Assembly: GCA_023525715.1 (NCBI GenBank)
Contig: CM042012.1
Coordinates: 47,879,561-47,943,560 of the forward strand
Length of the DNA: 64,000 bases
DNA from: Cichorium intybus
Taxonomy: Eukaryota; Streptophyta; Magnoliopsida; Asterales; Asteraceae
Direction of reading: 5' to 3'
Positions 1 through 12,035 of this stretch are shown piece after piece. Below the pieces are notes generated by a model that made no database searches, was not told the origin of the DNA, and saw only the letters and a list, made by a program, of their open reading frames with translations. Numbering within the stretch: position 1 is the first letter of the stretch; the number at the start of each line of letters is the position of its first letter. Made by a program: the position numbers and the translations under genes.

Positions 1-387
1 GTTTCTTCGAAATGGGTTTTGCTGCATTTTATAGTCTACAGCCGTAACCCGACCTGGGTTCTGTCACGCAAAATGTTCCGTTTACTCCTTGGGTGCAGCA
101 CGATCCGGGTTGATTGACACGACCCGGGTTCCTTTCGGACACGACCCATTTACTCAACACGACCCGGGTTGGCTCTTTTTGACATTTTTCAAACTCGAAC
201 TTCTCCCAAAATATCCTCTAACCACACTAACACATATAACAATTTAAATAATCTTAATTATACCAATATTAGTACATAAGAGGGATTCCAACCACTTCTC
301 ACTCATCAACAACTCAAAACTCGAAGGAAATCAAAAGGATCGCCACACCTTTTACGCTAAGCAAACTCATAACAAGAATCATACTGA
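1..387. other. Non-coding flank with repeated ACCCGGGTT motifs
   Basis: No credible coding sequence is visible. Between about 45 and 170 the motif ACGACCCGGGTT or close variants recurs four to five times. Such short GC-rich repeats inside AT-rich DNA are common in retrotransposon LTRs. Homology to the copia polyprotein stops near 400, so this may be the edge of another element that truncated it, but no LTR ends can be fixed within the window. Confidence 0.3.
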
Positions 388-1707
388 TTATAAGGTAATA
401 ACTCCAATAACCTTATAAAGCATCTCAAATTTAAAAATGGGTCTTACAGCATTAAATATGAAAACATTATTTTGGAAAACTGAAATTGAACCATTCAATT
501 TATTAAACTCGTAATAAAAACCTTGTTTAAACAATGCATGAAATGAAATTATGTTCTTTGTCATATCAGGCGCATAGCAACAATTATGTAATTCTAATCT
601 AACTCCACTACTCAGCATCAGTCCATAAACACCGATCTTGGTAACAGGTGACGTTCGCCTATTCCCCATGACCAGGTTCAGTCTGCCATGCTCTAGCTCC
701 CTACTTTCCTCTAGGCCCTGCAAATCAGAACAGATATGAAAACCACATCCTGTATCAAGGACCCATGAACGGGAAAAAGATGAGTTATTAGATATAGAAT
801 ACGTACCTGCCTGTGACGGTTTCACTTTACCGTCATTGACGTCCTGCAGATACGTTGGGCAGCTCCTCTTCTAATGACCCTTCTGCTTGCAGTAAAAGCA
901 GTCGGCTTCTTTGGGGTTCCGAACATGTGGAATTCCGGAAGACTTACCTTTCGGGGCACCGCTAGATGACCCGACATGAGTCTTTTCCCTCCGGTTCTGC
1001 TTGGGAGGGCCTTTCCGTTTCTTTCCCTTTCCGGAGCCAATAGCCAGGACAGGCGGGTTGATAGGGAGCACAGCCTTTCCCTTCATCCTGTCCTCAGCCG
1101 TACGAAGCATGCGGTGTAACTCAGCTAGGTTTGCCTGGTTGTTGTTCAAATGATACGCCAGTGTGAACTGGTCATAAGAACTGGGCAAGGAGTTTAGCAC
1201 TATGTCAACTGCTAAATCCTCATAGACAGGCATTTCCAGCTTCCTAAGCCTTTCCACATAACCATGCATCCTCTGCACATGTGCACAGATGGACTCGCCC
1301 TCCTTGGGCTTGCTGTTAGTGAAAGCTTTTACAACCTCACGCCTTTCGATGCGCTCTTGCTTGCGGAACCTTTCCGTGAGCTCTTTGTGCATCTCGTAAG
1401 GACAATAGTCCTCATAGATACGCTGCAATTCAGGGTTCATAGTAGCGATCATGATGCAAGCCACTTTGGTTGCATCATCAGAGTGTTTAGTGTACGCAGC
1501 GATTTCCTCGGGAGTAGCAGTTTCAGTGTCCACATCAACAAGCTCGGTTTCCAGAACATACTCTTTATGTTCAAACCTTAGAGCCATTTTGATGTTGCGT
1601 ATCCAGTCATTATAGTTAGTGCCGTCCAACGTCACTTTTGAGCATAATGACAGAATCGAGGTGACATTACCGGGATTTGAGTGGGGAACGGATTGGTCAG
1701 AAGACAT
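388..1707 (-). pseudogene. Ty1/copia gag and start of protease, broken
   Basis: Read on the minus strand from the ATG ending at 1707, this encodes a copia-type Gag (residues 1-278) with the typical N-terminal LDGTNYNDWIRNIKMAL segment, which binds and packages element RNA. A CX2CX4HX4C zinc knuckle begins CFYCKQKGH, but the next codon is TAG (871-873), most simply a TGG Trp codon that mutated. The same frame continues past the stop with the rest of the knuckle (KRSC), then a retropepsin active site (WVLDTGCGFHIC) and a pre-integrase segment. Homology ends at about 400. Integrase, reverse transcriptase and RNase H are absent, so the element cannot be autonomous. The matching LTR and PBS lie upstream at 2976-3761. 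Confidence 0.85.
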
Positions 1708-2975
1708 CTGAACAAGAAGAATGTAGTTTTAATTAGATATAATAATAATAATAATAATAATAACCCTTATATTCACCCAAGAACAAATATAAGGCTAGGA
1801 TCCTACAATAACAATCTACAATACCGAAAAGGGATGTCGTAATCAATATTGCAAATTTTATAAGGTAGGCGAATGACGATTCAGCCAATTCCACCGCGGA
1901 AACATAATCATATTATAATGGAATTCCTAGTTTCTTTGAGATTTACCGAACTGTTCGATAGCATGTTTTAATCTCGGGAATGCCCCGCTGTTTGTGACTG
2001 GGATACCGAGGATCACAAACCGGGTGTGAATAACCATGCAAATTGCTTGGTACTCTTGAAATCAATTGTCATCTCTAATTAACGTGCCGGTAATCCACAC
2101 ACGTTCCGCTAATAATGACAAAATCAAGAAACCCATCGCAACTCATTGCGGACCCCAGTTGGCGTGCCGGTAAACCACACACGCTCCACCAACGTTCCAC
2201 ACGGTGCAATGTGCAATTTCATGGATTAGCACCAATTCACATTTTTAACTTAAAGTAACTAGATTGAGATTTGTTTTAGGGTTCTAGTACTTTCAATTAT
2301 AGCATTATATTTTTAAGAGGCTTAGCGGTTCTATCTTACCCGTTCGGCTAACGACACTCGACTGACCAGGAGAGCGGTGGGTAAGAGTAGATACCCATTA
2401 GACTAATATTTTATAGTCAGTCGCCTTATACCCTCTTTATAGGACAGTTTTGTGAATGAGGCCTACTAACGGTAAACTAACCAATTTTCTTATATATATT
2501 AAATTAACTTTTAATCATAAATATATATAAGATATATTTTAATCTCATTAAAATATTTTAGAATTAATTTAATTCTAATTTTTGCAACTTATACTAATTT
2601 TTTGAAAATTTTAATTAATTCTTTAAACTGATTTAATTGGTCTTTTAATTAATCAATTAATTAAACTAATTAAATCTAGGTTACAAATTACCAAATTAAT
2701 CAAATTAATTTATTTGTAATGGTCCTAGTGATTTTCGAAATTCACAAGCCAAACAAAAAAGGGTTCAAGTTATTTTAATTAATCTTATTACCAAAAATAA
2801 CAACACACAATTATTGCAAGCAAATCAAGCAATCAATGGGGGACCAAAGGGGGTTGGCGGCTAGGGTTAGGAAACCCTAGCCTTGAGATCGACAATGGCC
2901 TTCTCCCAAGGGTTAATTCTCGCAAAAAACCCTAAGGCACAAACTGTTCAAATCAAATCACAAGAAAACAAGCTA
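1708..2975 (-). other. Untranslated leader of the copia element
   Basis: This is the stretch between the primer-binding site and the gag start codon. I see no coding potential in it. It holds a (TAA)n microsatellite at about 1738-1763 and AT-rich DNA from 2480 to 2830. A leader of about 1.27 kb is long for copia but not exceptional. Confidence 0.55.
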
Positions 2976-2987
2976 GCTCTGATACCA
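2976..2987 (-). other. Primer-binding site (initiator tRNA-Met)
   Basis: The minus strand reads TGGTATCAGAGC, complementary to the 3' end of plant initiator tRNA-Met. It lies one base inside the LTR edge at 2989. This fixes the element's orientation and LTR boundary. Confidence 0.85.
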
Positions 2988-2988
2988 C

Positions 2989-3761
2989 TGAAGGGATTCT
3001 ATTCAAACAATGAACACAAAAATTTCTATGGTTCACATGCAACCCTAATATTGATATATGTTTTCTTCTATGAAGATTAGAACTAAAGACCTAAAGGATA
3101 CAGTTCAATTCTAAAAATGAATTAGGAAAAACCAACCTTTGATCTTATGATCCTTCAAGCAAGCAGCAAAAGAATCCTGCCTCAAATGCAAGTCACACCC
3201 AAGTGATGGAAGAATCAGTCCAGTAGAGTAACACAGAGAGAGAGATGGGGTGAATAATGAGGCGCCAGGGGGTTCCTTTTATAGCCTCCTAGGGTTACAC
3301 CTGAAACCCTAAGGAGCCTCCAACTGGACAAGGCTTTTGACCACTTAGACCAGGCTTACCAAAACCCTAATTAGGGTTTCGCCAAACCCTGGAGGAGCCT
3401 CCAGGGTGGCGCCATTTTGGTCCCTGGTTTTACCTGGCCAGTTATTCAACTATTGAATAAATGCCAAACCAGTCCATGCACCTTTTAATTAATTAATTTA
3501 ATCTCTAAATTAAATCCAATTAATTATAGATTAAATCTTAATTAATTATTATAGTTTCTAATTAATATATTAACACTTAAATATATTAATAAACCATATA
3601 TATATATTTTCTATTGATTTATTATACAATTAATAAATCAACTATTCTCTCTACTGAACTATATATCTATCCTCCATCTATGAGGGCAACCCAAATGGAC
3701 TTTGTTTTTATTCATAAGATAAATACAATTATAAGTCATGGCTTAGACACCTAATCCAACA
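2989..3761 (-). repeat. 5' LTR of the truncated copia element
   Basis: On the minus strand the LTR runs from TGTTGGATTAGG (3761) to GAATCCCTTCA (2989), with canonical TG...CA ends, and is 773 bp long. It abuts the PBS. No second copy is present in the window, so the 3' half of the element was deleted or lies beyond the left edge. The expected 5-bp target duplication cannot be tested for the same reason. Confidence 0.8.
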
Positions 3762-4989
3762 ATTATATGTTCCTCCACTCGATTTCTTCATTGATCATTA
3801 TCCAATATACACAAAAAGTTTATAATCATGAGCAAAAATAAACTTAGACAAAAGGAAAGGACTCTACACAGATATTTACATCCTATAATTCAGGATAAAA
3901 AAGTAAAAATAAACAAGAAAATTATGGAGAGAATCATATCATGCACGTTAATACTCTCCTTCAGTTTGCAACGTGGAGGTCGCAAATGCCCACCTTGTCA
4001 CTGTTAGGGTACAAATCTTTCCATGGGATAATGATTTGTGGTCTTGGAAGGCCCGCTATGACATGTGGGTAATTGGTATTTGACCTAGTTATGTATCTCC
4101 TTATATAGTGTCATGTTTAGATCACTTGTAGGTTGAGAGAGTTGACAGTGTGAGGGCTTGTATGCATTGTTCGGGTTTTCATACCCAATAAGTCATGAGT
4201 CATACACATGAGCTTCCTTATAGCCCTTGTGAAATCATATGGTCTTAACCAATAAGTCATGAACTAGTTAAGATATAAAAGGAGTGAAAGCATGTTCTTA
4301 ACATGTTATTAGGTCATTAGAACCGTTGGGTGAAGTTTGGGAGCAAATGGACATAAGTGAAAGGACTTAAGTGCAAATTTTAGATTTTTGGGAGGTCTGC
4401 AAGGCATTACACAACCGTGTAATGTTTATGGGTAATATTACACGACCTCTCAATGGAATTTTGGGAGTTCTGCAAGGCATTGCTCCTATAAGCTTCATAG
4501 AGCATGAAAACATGAAAAATGAGTCTAAGATGTGTTTGTGACCTCTCAAGGGCATTTTGGTCATTATTTTATTATTTGGTTGACACCTTTAGACATGAAG
4601 GAAGTACTTTAAGGGTAAGTGAATTAAGGGTGTTTCCTTTTTTCTTGACTTGTAGGAAGGAGTAACATGGTAGCAACTTGAAGATGATCAATCACTTGTT
4701 TAACATCTAGACAAATGTGAGTAACCTTCTATTTCCCATATTGTATGGTTGTTGTAGTTATATATTATATTTTAGGGATAATTTATAATTGTTGGGTGAT
4801 AATTTATGCTTATGGTGAAATATTATTTGTAGTGACGATAGCATATGATTATGTCGGTAAATTACTTTGTTAAGCTTATATGGCTATACTTGGTGATAAT
4901 TACTTTGTTGGGCCTATATGGCTATTTATGGTGAATAATCTTGACTACCCGCTTATGTGTTATTTATGGTGTATCTATTACTATGGTGG
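3762..4989. other. Unassigned intergenic DNA
   Basis: I see no exon structure, RNA gene or recognisable transposon domain here. Short open frames on both strands lack codon bias and homology. A stretch near 4380-4560 repeats phrases around 'ctgcaaggcatt' at about 60-100 bp spacing, a weak local duplication. Confidence 0.4.
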
Positions 4990-6236
4990 TGTAACACCAG
5001 GTTTCGTAAACCGTTAATGAATGCATGGAGGGGTATTGACTAGTGAGGAAAATGGGAATATTAGACTTTGACTAAAGACAACATGTAGTTAGCGACACTA
5101 CCACCTGTGGTTAGCTACGCTAAGGTGAAATGGAACGTGATGGGGTATCGGTGCTTTGGGCACTTAGCGACGCTATCCCGGGTAGATAGCAATGTTATGT
5201 TCTTTTAGCAATGATATGTACAAGAGTTAGCGACGCTATCTCGGCTGGACATAATTGCTTTAAGGTCTTAAGTCTGTCATTTCGGTTGGGGAAGCCATAG
5301 TTGATTCAAGAGAATGAGAAGAAAAGTTCTAAGGAATTTAAGCTTGGATTTTAAGGGGAAAAACCTGGAATTGGAATATTGGAACATCCCCTTTATCATT
5401 AGCTAAACTAAGTTTAAATTCCTTTTAGAAATTGTGATTTGGAAAGGTTAAGGTTGTTGGGTTGCAAAACCTAGTTGTGATATGTTCTATAGATGCTTAT
5501 GATTAGAAAATGCAACCCTCGGAGGTGAATAAACTTGAGGCATGATATTAGTATTGTGGAAAATATAACCTAATTGGATTATGAAGTAATCCTTGGTCCT
5601 AGGCATGTTATGAACGAATTATGAGGTTGTGGTACCTCTGAGGACTAAAAGATGACAAAAGGAGACTAGCTCATAGCTGAAAGACGGTCTAAAGCACTTC
5701 AAAGCGAGATTCTGGTGATGTGTTCATGGTTAGCGATGCTATGGATAAACCATAGCGCTGTTATGGTTGAATTTCTTGGATAGTGACGTTATCATTCAGT
5801 GATAACGTTGCTAAGTCGCTTGTATGGTAGAAAAGTCAGTTTGTTCATGGGGTTAAGATGTTTACCTCAATGGTTAAATATGTGTTCATTTTGGTGTTAA
5901 ACAGTAGTTGGAGCCACGGGAACGAGGGACATATCATTAGTCGGGAAGAATTATACGATACGTTAATCGAAGTGAGTAACCTAGCCTTCTTGGAATGATA
6001 TATGTTATGTGTAGTAGTGTCAATAATACTATTGACTTATGCCGGCCCTCTAGCTACGTTTAAATAGATCCCGATAAGCATGATATTTGATATTTGCCTA
6101 TGTGATAACGCGCTTTTATATTAGATTATTTAGGCATTATTTACTGTTTTTTAGTTAATTTATTATTATTATAAATAGACCGGACACGTTCACCTTCATT
6201 GGAAGTTGCGTTGTATGAGAAAAGTATTAAAGTACA
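4990..6236 (+). repeat. Possible degenerate Ty3/gypsy LTR
   Basis: The stretch begins TGTAACACC, the usual start of chromovirus LTRs, and a candidate end is AAGTACA. It contains the phrase GTGAGTAACCTAG near 5970, also seen in variant form in the Ty3 LTRs at 9232 and 61362. Between 5090 and 5820 near-palindromic copies of TAGCGACGCTAT recur about five times, resembling the GC-rich CGCGACGCGAC repeats of the LTR at 61362. No PBS follows and no target duplication is clear, so it would be a solo or eroded LTR. Confidence 0.35.
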
Positions 6237-6639
6237 GGGTTTAAGGTGGAAATTAAAACAATGATGATATTAAGAGTGTTGTGCTCTACCAACTGCTTAT
6301 TAAGTTCGATTTACAAAACAAAACCAACAAGGAAAAAACTTAAGTTTTCTTTAAACGACAAGATTTTATTCAATTCTAGGAAGACGCTAGAAATTATAAA
6401 GTATCAAAAGACATATAAGGGTTTTTAAGCCAACTCATCCACAAAATCTTTTCGGCACGACATCTACTCTTAATCCAACCAAATGCATTGAAAGCAATAG
6501 AATCAAATAAACTCCTACCTAGGCTTTGGTGGTGTTTGTTTTTTAAGAGGTAAAATGTTTGTAATCTGCAAACCACGTCTGCAGAAAAAGAGGTTGACCA
6601 AATATCTGCAGTCTACGAAAAAAAATACTTTTTGTTTTT

Positions 6640-6890
6640 TAACCGGAATCGAACCGGTTAGAACAGAATAAGGAATGTTCGGTCCGGTTCTCGGTCCTAG
6701 ATTTATTACTTATTAGGTTACTTGTTATTCCGGTCCCGGTCTGGTTCCGAAACTAAAGACGAGAGTTTAGACTAAAAACCCGAACCGGTTAGAACTGGAC
6801 AGGGGGAGTTCGGTCGGTTCCGGTCCTCATTTCGTTGCTTATATGGTTATCGGTTTTTTCCGGTCCTGGAACCGTTACATCCCTAATGCA
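6640..6890. repeat. Remnant of a hAT-like transposon end
   Basis: The sequence is dense in CCGGTT, CCGGTCC and GAACCGG motifs and ends near 6886 with GGAACCGTTACATCCCTA. This is the style of subterminal repeats plus a terminal repeat (TAGGGATGTAACGG on the other strand) found at plant hAT ends. No opposite end or transposase is visible. Confidence 0.4.
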
Positions 6891-6985
6891 GGCTTTTGTT
6901 TTGGTTAACTTCAATTTCCAAATCAAAAACAGCAAGAGGAGCCTCTAACTAAAATAAGAATGCATATTGTAGATAAATAAATAAA

Positions 6986-7033
6986 CGCCCATAGGTTTAG
7001 AGCCGTGCGATCTACTAACTGAGCTAGACGAGC
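6986..7033 (-). pseudogene. tRNA-Lys relic
   Basis: The sequence matches the 3' tip and the 5' half of the neighbouring tRNA-Lys genes, but about 25 bases covering the T arm and variable region are missing and several positions differ. No cloverleaf is possible. It marks a fourth, decayed unit of the tandem array. Confidence 0.7.
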
Positions 7034-7150
7034 TTTTGATGATTTTCTAAGTTTTTTTCTTGAACCTAAGCCAAAGACAAACACTTCCTGTTAATTCCGA
7101 TTTCCAAATCAAAAACAGCAAGAAGAGAGCATTTTGATATAAAAAATGTT

Positions 7151-7223
7151 CGCCCACCGTGGGGCTCGAACCCACGACCACAAGGTTAAGAGCCTTGCGC
7201 TCTACCAACTGAGCTAGACGGGC
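7151..7223 (-). tRNA. trnK-CTT (nuclear): tRNA-Lys (anticodon CTT)
   Basis: The minus strand gives a 73-nt tRNA beginning GCCCGTCTAGCTCAGTTGG, with anticodon CTT in the loop CTCTTAA, T loop TTCGAGC and discriminator base G. There is no intron and no encoded CCA, as expected for a nuclear tRNA. The A box (TAGCTCAGTTGG) and B box (GGTTCGAGCCC) are intact, and a run of six Ts follows directly as the Pol III terminator (7141-7146 on the plus strand are As). It would decode AAG lysine codons in the cytosol. Confidence 0.95.
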
Positions 7224-7311
7224 TGTTGACGTTTTTGTTAATTTGCAATTTGAAGATAAACAAGCCAGGAAAGAACCTAAATAAGAAATGTTGATTTTGG
7301 CAAAAATTGAT

Positions 7312-7384
7312 CGCCCACCGTGGGGCTCGAACCCACGACCACAAGGTTAAGAGCCTTGCGCTCTACCAACTGAGCTAGACGGGC
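7312..7384 (-). tRNA. trnK-CTT (nuclear): tRNA-Lys (anticodon CTT), second copy
   Basis: The 73-nt gene is identical to the copy at 7151-7223, followed by a TTTTT terminator on the minus strand. The spacing of 161 bp and shared flanking phrases (GGAAAGAACCTAA) show that gene and spacer were duplicated together. Confidence 0.95.
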
Positions 7385-7476
7385 TCTTGGTGTTGAAATT
7401 AAATTTCGATTTTCAATAAAATCAAACAGGAAAGAACCTAACAGATACAACAAAGATTATTTTCACAAAAAATATT

Positions 7477-7549
7477 CGAACACCGTGGGGCTCGAACCCA
7501 CTACCACAAGGTTAAGAGCCTTGCGCTCTACCAACTGAGCTAGACGGGC
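7477..7549 (-). tRNA. trnK-CTT (nuclear): tRNA-Lys (CTT), damaged third copy
   Basis: It has the same length, anticodon and boxes as its neighbours and is followed by a T6 run. The 3' acceptor strand reads GTGTTCG instead of GGTGGGCG, creating two mismatches in the acceptor stem. One further change sits in the variable/T-stem region (TAG for TCG). It may be transcribed, but stable charging is doubtful, so it is probably a young pseudogene. Confidence 0.8.
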
Positions 7550-8430
7550 TTGGTCTTCTTATCAAAATTTTCAGTAGACCATTTGATGGGTTATCATTTT
7601 CACAGAAAAAACATGTAAAAAAGAAGAATTTAAGTTTACATTATCGAAGTATCAGATCAGATCTGTAACCAATTAAGAAGGTGTTTAAGTATGAAATCTT
7701 TTATATGGATTTCCAAAATAGTTATTGATTATTACGATGCTCAAATTTTGGAAACAAATAATCTAAAAATATTCACCATCCAGATATGAAAAACCCAAAA
7801 CCCGTATGATCTGTTGAAATTCAAAAAGAATTTGAAGACTTATCTACAGATCTGAAAGAAGACACATCGTCTTGATTTTGCATGTCCATCGAGGAAGGAG
7901 GTACTGACGGCGGTGTTGGTGGTATACGTCGACGGCGATAGAGGTCACCCTTTACCCCTTGCCGTCATTCTTGCGTCGTTCTCATTTCCTGCCTCGCCAT
8001 CATCGTCGCTATGGATCGCGATGATTGCAATGGTGCTTGAGAGGAAATGTGAATGAGAGAGAGAGAGAAAACAAAGGGGTTGGCCGGTTGGGAGATAGAA
8101 ATGGGTGGTTTGTGAATTGTGGGACAATAACTGTTTATGTGGACAGTTAGTTCTCCTTTCTTTTGCTTTTTATATTTTAATTTTTTATTATGTTAAATAT
8201 TAAATATTTACAATATTGAATTAGCGAAACCCATAGCAAATTATAGATATTAAATGTATTTAGATCATTCTATTTTCTATTTATTTTTCAAACAATTTAA
8301 ATAATCAAGATTCAATTTGTAGATATGATCCTTCCATCATAAAAGGGCAACATACATAAAAGTCAATGTGTTATGGTGAGGCCACAACATCTTTTAATGA
8401 ATGACTTAAAACGTAATTTTGTTTATATAA
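7550..8430. other. Intergenic DNA upstream of the tRNA array
   Basis: AT-rich apart from a GC-richer patch at 7890-8100 containing CGG/CGT trinucleotide runs and a short GA tract (8057-8070). That patch has a short minus-strand open frame but no recognisable domain or splice signals. I assign no gene. Confidence 0.4.
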
Positions 8431-8700
8431 TTAGAGATGCATATAAAATTAAACAAGGAACCAAGGAATCAATCCTACGGCCAGAATGCAAAATATCGAC
8501 GGCCAACGATAATGATGTAAAATTCTTAATTGGACGCGCATGTAGCGGATCATAGCAAAAAGCCCACTTCGTTTCTAATTTTTTTTAATTTTTAAGATTA
8601 TTCTTTTTTCGAAAAAAAAAACTAATTATACCAAAATTCATAATTTTTCATCCTCTATAAATAGAGATCCATATTGATATACAATTTTTTTTGTTTTTTT
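8431..8700 (+). repeat. Left terminal inverted repeat
   Basis: This pairs with 19690-19957 in inverse orientation at roughly 75-80% identity by eye. Conservation is highest at 8449-8560. The outer limit is uncertain by about 15 bases because the two arms diverge near 8440. Confidence 0.7.
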
Positions 8701-9231
8701 TACTTCAAGTTCGTCCAGATTCACCTTGTGAACCTGAACTGAACTGCATTGCTTTAAATATATTTATTCATATCTAAATGACAAATCTATCCAATTTTTT
8801 CAATAATTATTTATCAATCACATGTGAATTTTAAGTAAATCATTTATGAATCTCAGTTAATTCAATTGTATATGATATTAAAACATTAAAATAGTAAAAA
8901 CATAAGTGATTTTTCTTGAAATCACATCTGAATTTAAAAATATTTTAAATTTACATAAGTTGTTATTAAATGATTAACAATTATTGAAAAACTGAATTCA
9001 TTGATCATTTACATATGAAATATCTTCAATACAAATTTGATACATTTTATATTCACGTTGCAAATTTTAACTGCTTCTTGTTTTATACATGTTAATTCAC
9101 ATATAAATGGTAATTGTACCTGACTTTTTCAAAAAAAAAATTATCATACACATGTGAATTTTAAGCAAATTAATTTGTGAATCTAAATTAATTCATTTGT
9201 GTATGATCAAAACGTTAAAAATAATATACAT

Positions 9232-9665
9232 TGTTACACCCCGATTCTTGGCGGAATCGATCAAGGCGTGATATATTGTTCAAAGTCTCATGACAACTAT
9301 GTTATAATATGATTAGATTCAATTAAGTACTAAGTATGCAAACAAGATCCACAACATACAAATACAAATACAAATCCAAATACAACAACATTTATTACAT
9401 CAAATTTAAATAGTCTTGTGGGTTACTAAGGTACACCCTACTTTTCATCAACTTCATTCTTCAAATCTGCATCATGGGTAAAAACAGGTCAACTACGAGA
9501 GTTGGTGAGTAATCTAGTTCTATTAAAGAAAATTGTGAGTTTGAATAATTTGAAATTTGTTTTCTTTTGAAGTTGGCAAGCAACTGTTATTGAGATAACA
9601 GTTTATAAATCAAAAATTGATTAACAAATGATAACAACAACAATAAGTCCTCACCCTATATATAC

Positions 9666-9753
<88 letters not shown>

Positions 9754-11985
9754 AGGATGGAGCATCTAATCATCATACATACTCAACCACGTGCAATCAA
9801 TCACATTAGCGTCCCAAGGCGGGGTGGTCAACCCAATAGCGCTATTATTGTTCATAACGTACCTCAAGAATACGGGCATAGTCATAGAGATTAGACTAAA
9901 AATTGTAATGCACTACAAGTACATGTAGCGTAAACAAACAATAATTATACAAATAATGATTCATGTATAAATGTTCCAACAATGTCTCAAATGTGTTAAA
10001 ATAATAAAATGAAGTTGGAACATATTAAAACCACATGATACACCCCAAAAGTATTGAAAATTATAAAATATGGGGTAGATAACTCACATTATTCCAATAA
10101 GGAATGCGCGTGTTGTACGATAGACGGCTCGAGTCAAAATGTCGTAGAACCTAATATAATTAATAGTTTTGGCTTAGGAATCGATAAACGGGAATATAGT
10201 ATTAATAAAAATAATTAGACACATATTCTTATATTAGATGAATTAATAATAATCCAAATTTTGTTTTGAATATTAATGTATTCATATGTTAAATGAATTT
10301 TAAATTGAATTAATTACTTTGCTTAATTAATTTATATTTTCACTTTAGGCAATATTTTAATAATTTCTTATTAAAATAATAACTAGTCAAATTATAAGTA
10401 TTTACAGATTTTATATATTATAAACAATTATTTCTATGAAATAATCATTAAAATTGCATTTTTACATGCTTAGATATTTAGGAAAATGGTTTTAAATACT
10501 AAACAGTAATGAAACATTCTGAAATTATCAGAAAATCATTATTTCATAAAATAGTAATTACTGTAAAATTTTGCATATTTTTCTTAACTGCTTTAGTATT
10601 TATTTAGTATTTTAATAATTATACCACAACAAATTTCAGGAAAAATAATAAATGATTCCCAAAAATTCTGGAAATTTAACCATAGTTTTCTAACATTATA
10701 TTGAGTCTACTGTAAATATTTTGGATATTTTGGACTATGGGAAGTATTTCTTATGTTTTTCATTATTAACTAATCAATAAAATCATAAATAATAGGAAAA
10801 TATTAATAGAAATTTATTAGACTTTTTATTTATGATTAAAATGTTATATATGATATTCTGATAAGGTTTTATAATTTTTGGACATGTGTAGCTATTTATT
10901 ATCAATTTAAACCATTAAATAATCATTAAATCAGGAAAAATAAGCAAACATTCTTACAAAAATCTGTAAATTTTGTCATGGAGTCTTTAAAATGTTAATA
11001 AGGTGCTAAAAATATAAAATCTAGTTTTTAACATACATAACTATATTTTGCAATTTATTTATCTACAACAAAATAAAATACAAAATAAGCATCAAACAGT
11101 AATATAAATGCATGAAACTTTATAAATCCACTTTACTCAATATATGGGTGTTCCACAATTTTCCCAGAATTTATTGACTGAAAAAGTATTTTATGTGAAT
11201 TATTGCCCTATTTTATTGCAATAATTATAGTAATTCAATAAAAATAAGTTATTTTCTGAAAATTTTCAGAACTTCTTATTTATTGATGGGATCCTGAGAA
11301 AAATTAGGTTTATGCATAAAATGAGTTTTAGATAGTTTGGTGGATTTAATTTGTTTCATTCATGAATTTGAGACTTTTAACAACATACCTTGATGAATGC
11401 TTCAAGAGGGATGAAGATTTGAGTATATTGGAGTGTTCTTGGCTGAAATATGAAGATTTCTAGGAAGAATTTCGAGATTGAGAGTGAGAGAAAGAATAGA
11501 TATGGTTTGAGTGGTGATGAGAATAATGTGTTGGGAGAAAAATGAAAGGAAAGATGATGGGAGGTGTGAGTGGGAGGCAATGGGAATAAACTTTTACTTT
11601 TGGTGGTCTTCATAATTCCCCACTAACACAAGCATCTTAAGAGTTTTATAAAATTTAATGTAGTGTTTATAAAAATAGATTTTTATAAAAAATAGGTTAT
11701 TATTTGATTATAACAATCTACCATGATTTGAAGTTTAATTATAGCATTCAAGTTTGATTTTTTTAAATTTAATTAGAGCATCATACTTTGATGTTATTTT
11801 AATATGGTATCATAATTTAATTTGATTATAGTTATAAAGTTATACTATGCTATATTGCTATTAACGTCAATTTATATCGTAGTGTAAGGGTTTTGATCCT
11901 ATTAGCGTAAAGAAATCTTGAGTAGGGTTTATTAAATTTCCAATTGGGTTGGGTTGACCCGAATCCATTTTAGGCGGATGTCACA
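9232..11985 (-). repeat. 3' LTR of the Ty3 element (2754 bp)
   Basis: On the minus strand it starts TGTGACATCC and ends GGGTGTAACA. It is a near-copy of 16530-19300; by eye I count roughly 30-35 base differences outside the TA array, about 1.2%. It contains an interrupted (TA)n tract at 9655-9752. A 78-codon frame at 11377-11613 (minus) is unchanged in both LTRs and overlaps a likely leader region ending in a splice-donor-like CAAGGTATG; it is probably not a gene. Confidence 0.92.
9655..9752. repeat. (TA)n microsatellite in LTR
   Basis: Almost pure TA dinucleotides, with TACATA and TGTA interruptions near the left end. The homologous tract in the other LTR (16949-17069) is longer and uninterrupted, so the array has changed length since insertion. 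Confidence 0.95.
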
Positions 11986-12000
11986 GTCTCCCCTACTTTA
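11986..12000 (-). other. Polypurine tract of the Ty3 element
   Basis: The minus strand reads AAAGTAGGGGAGACT immediately before the 3' LTR start TGTGACA. This is the expected plus-strand primer for reverse transcription and confirms orientation. Confidence 0.8.
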
Positions 12001-12035
12001 GGAAATTTCGTCCCGAAATTTAAGAAGATAGTACC

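Noticed and set aside
4367..4564. 65-codon minus-strand frame
   Set aside because: Overlaps a local imperfect duplication and shows no protein-like features.
7945..8127. Possible small gene on the minus strand
   Set aside because: No domain, no splice signals, and composition is explained by a CT/GA-rich patch.
11377..11613. 78-codon frame identical in both LTRs (also 18692-18928)
   Set aside because: Low-complexity Ser/Pro/Leu/Phe composition, lies in the LTR leader region, and identity is expected for young LTRs.
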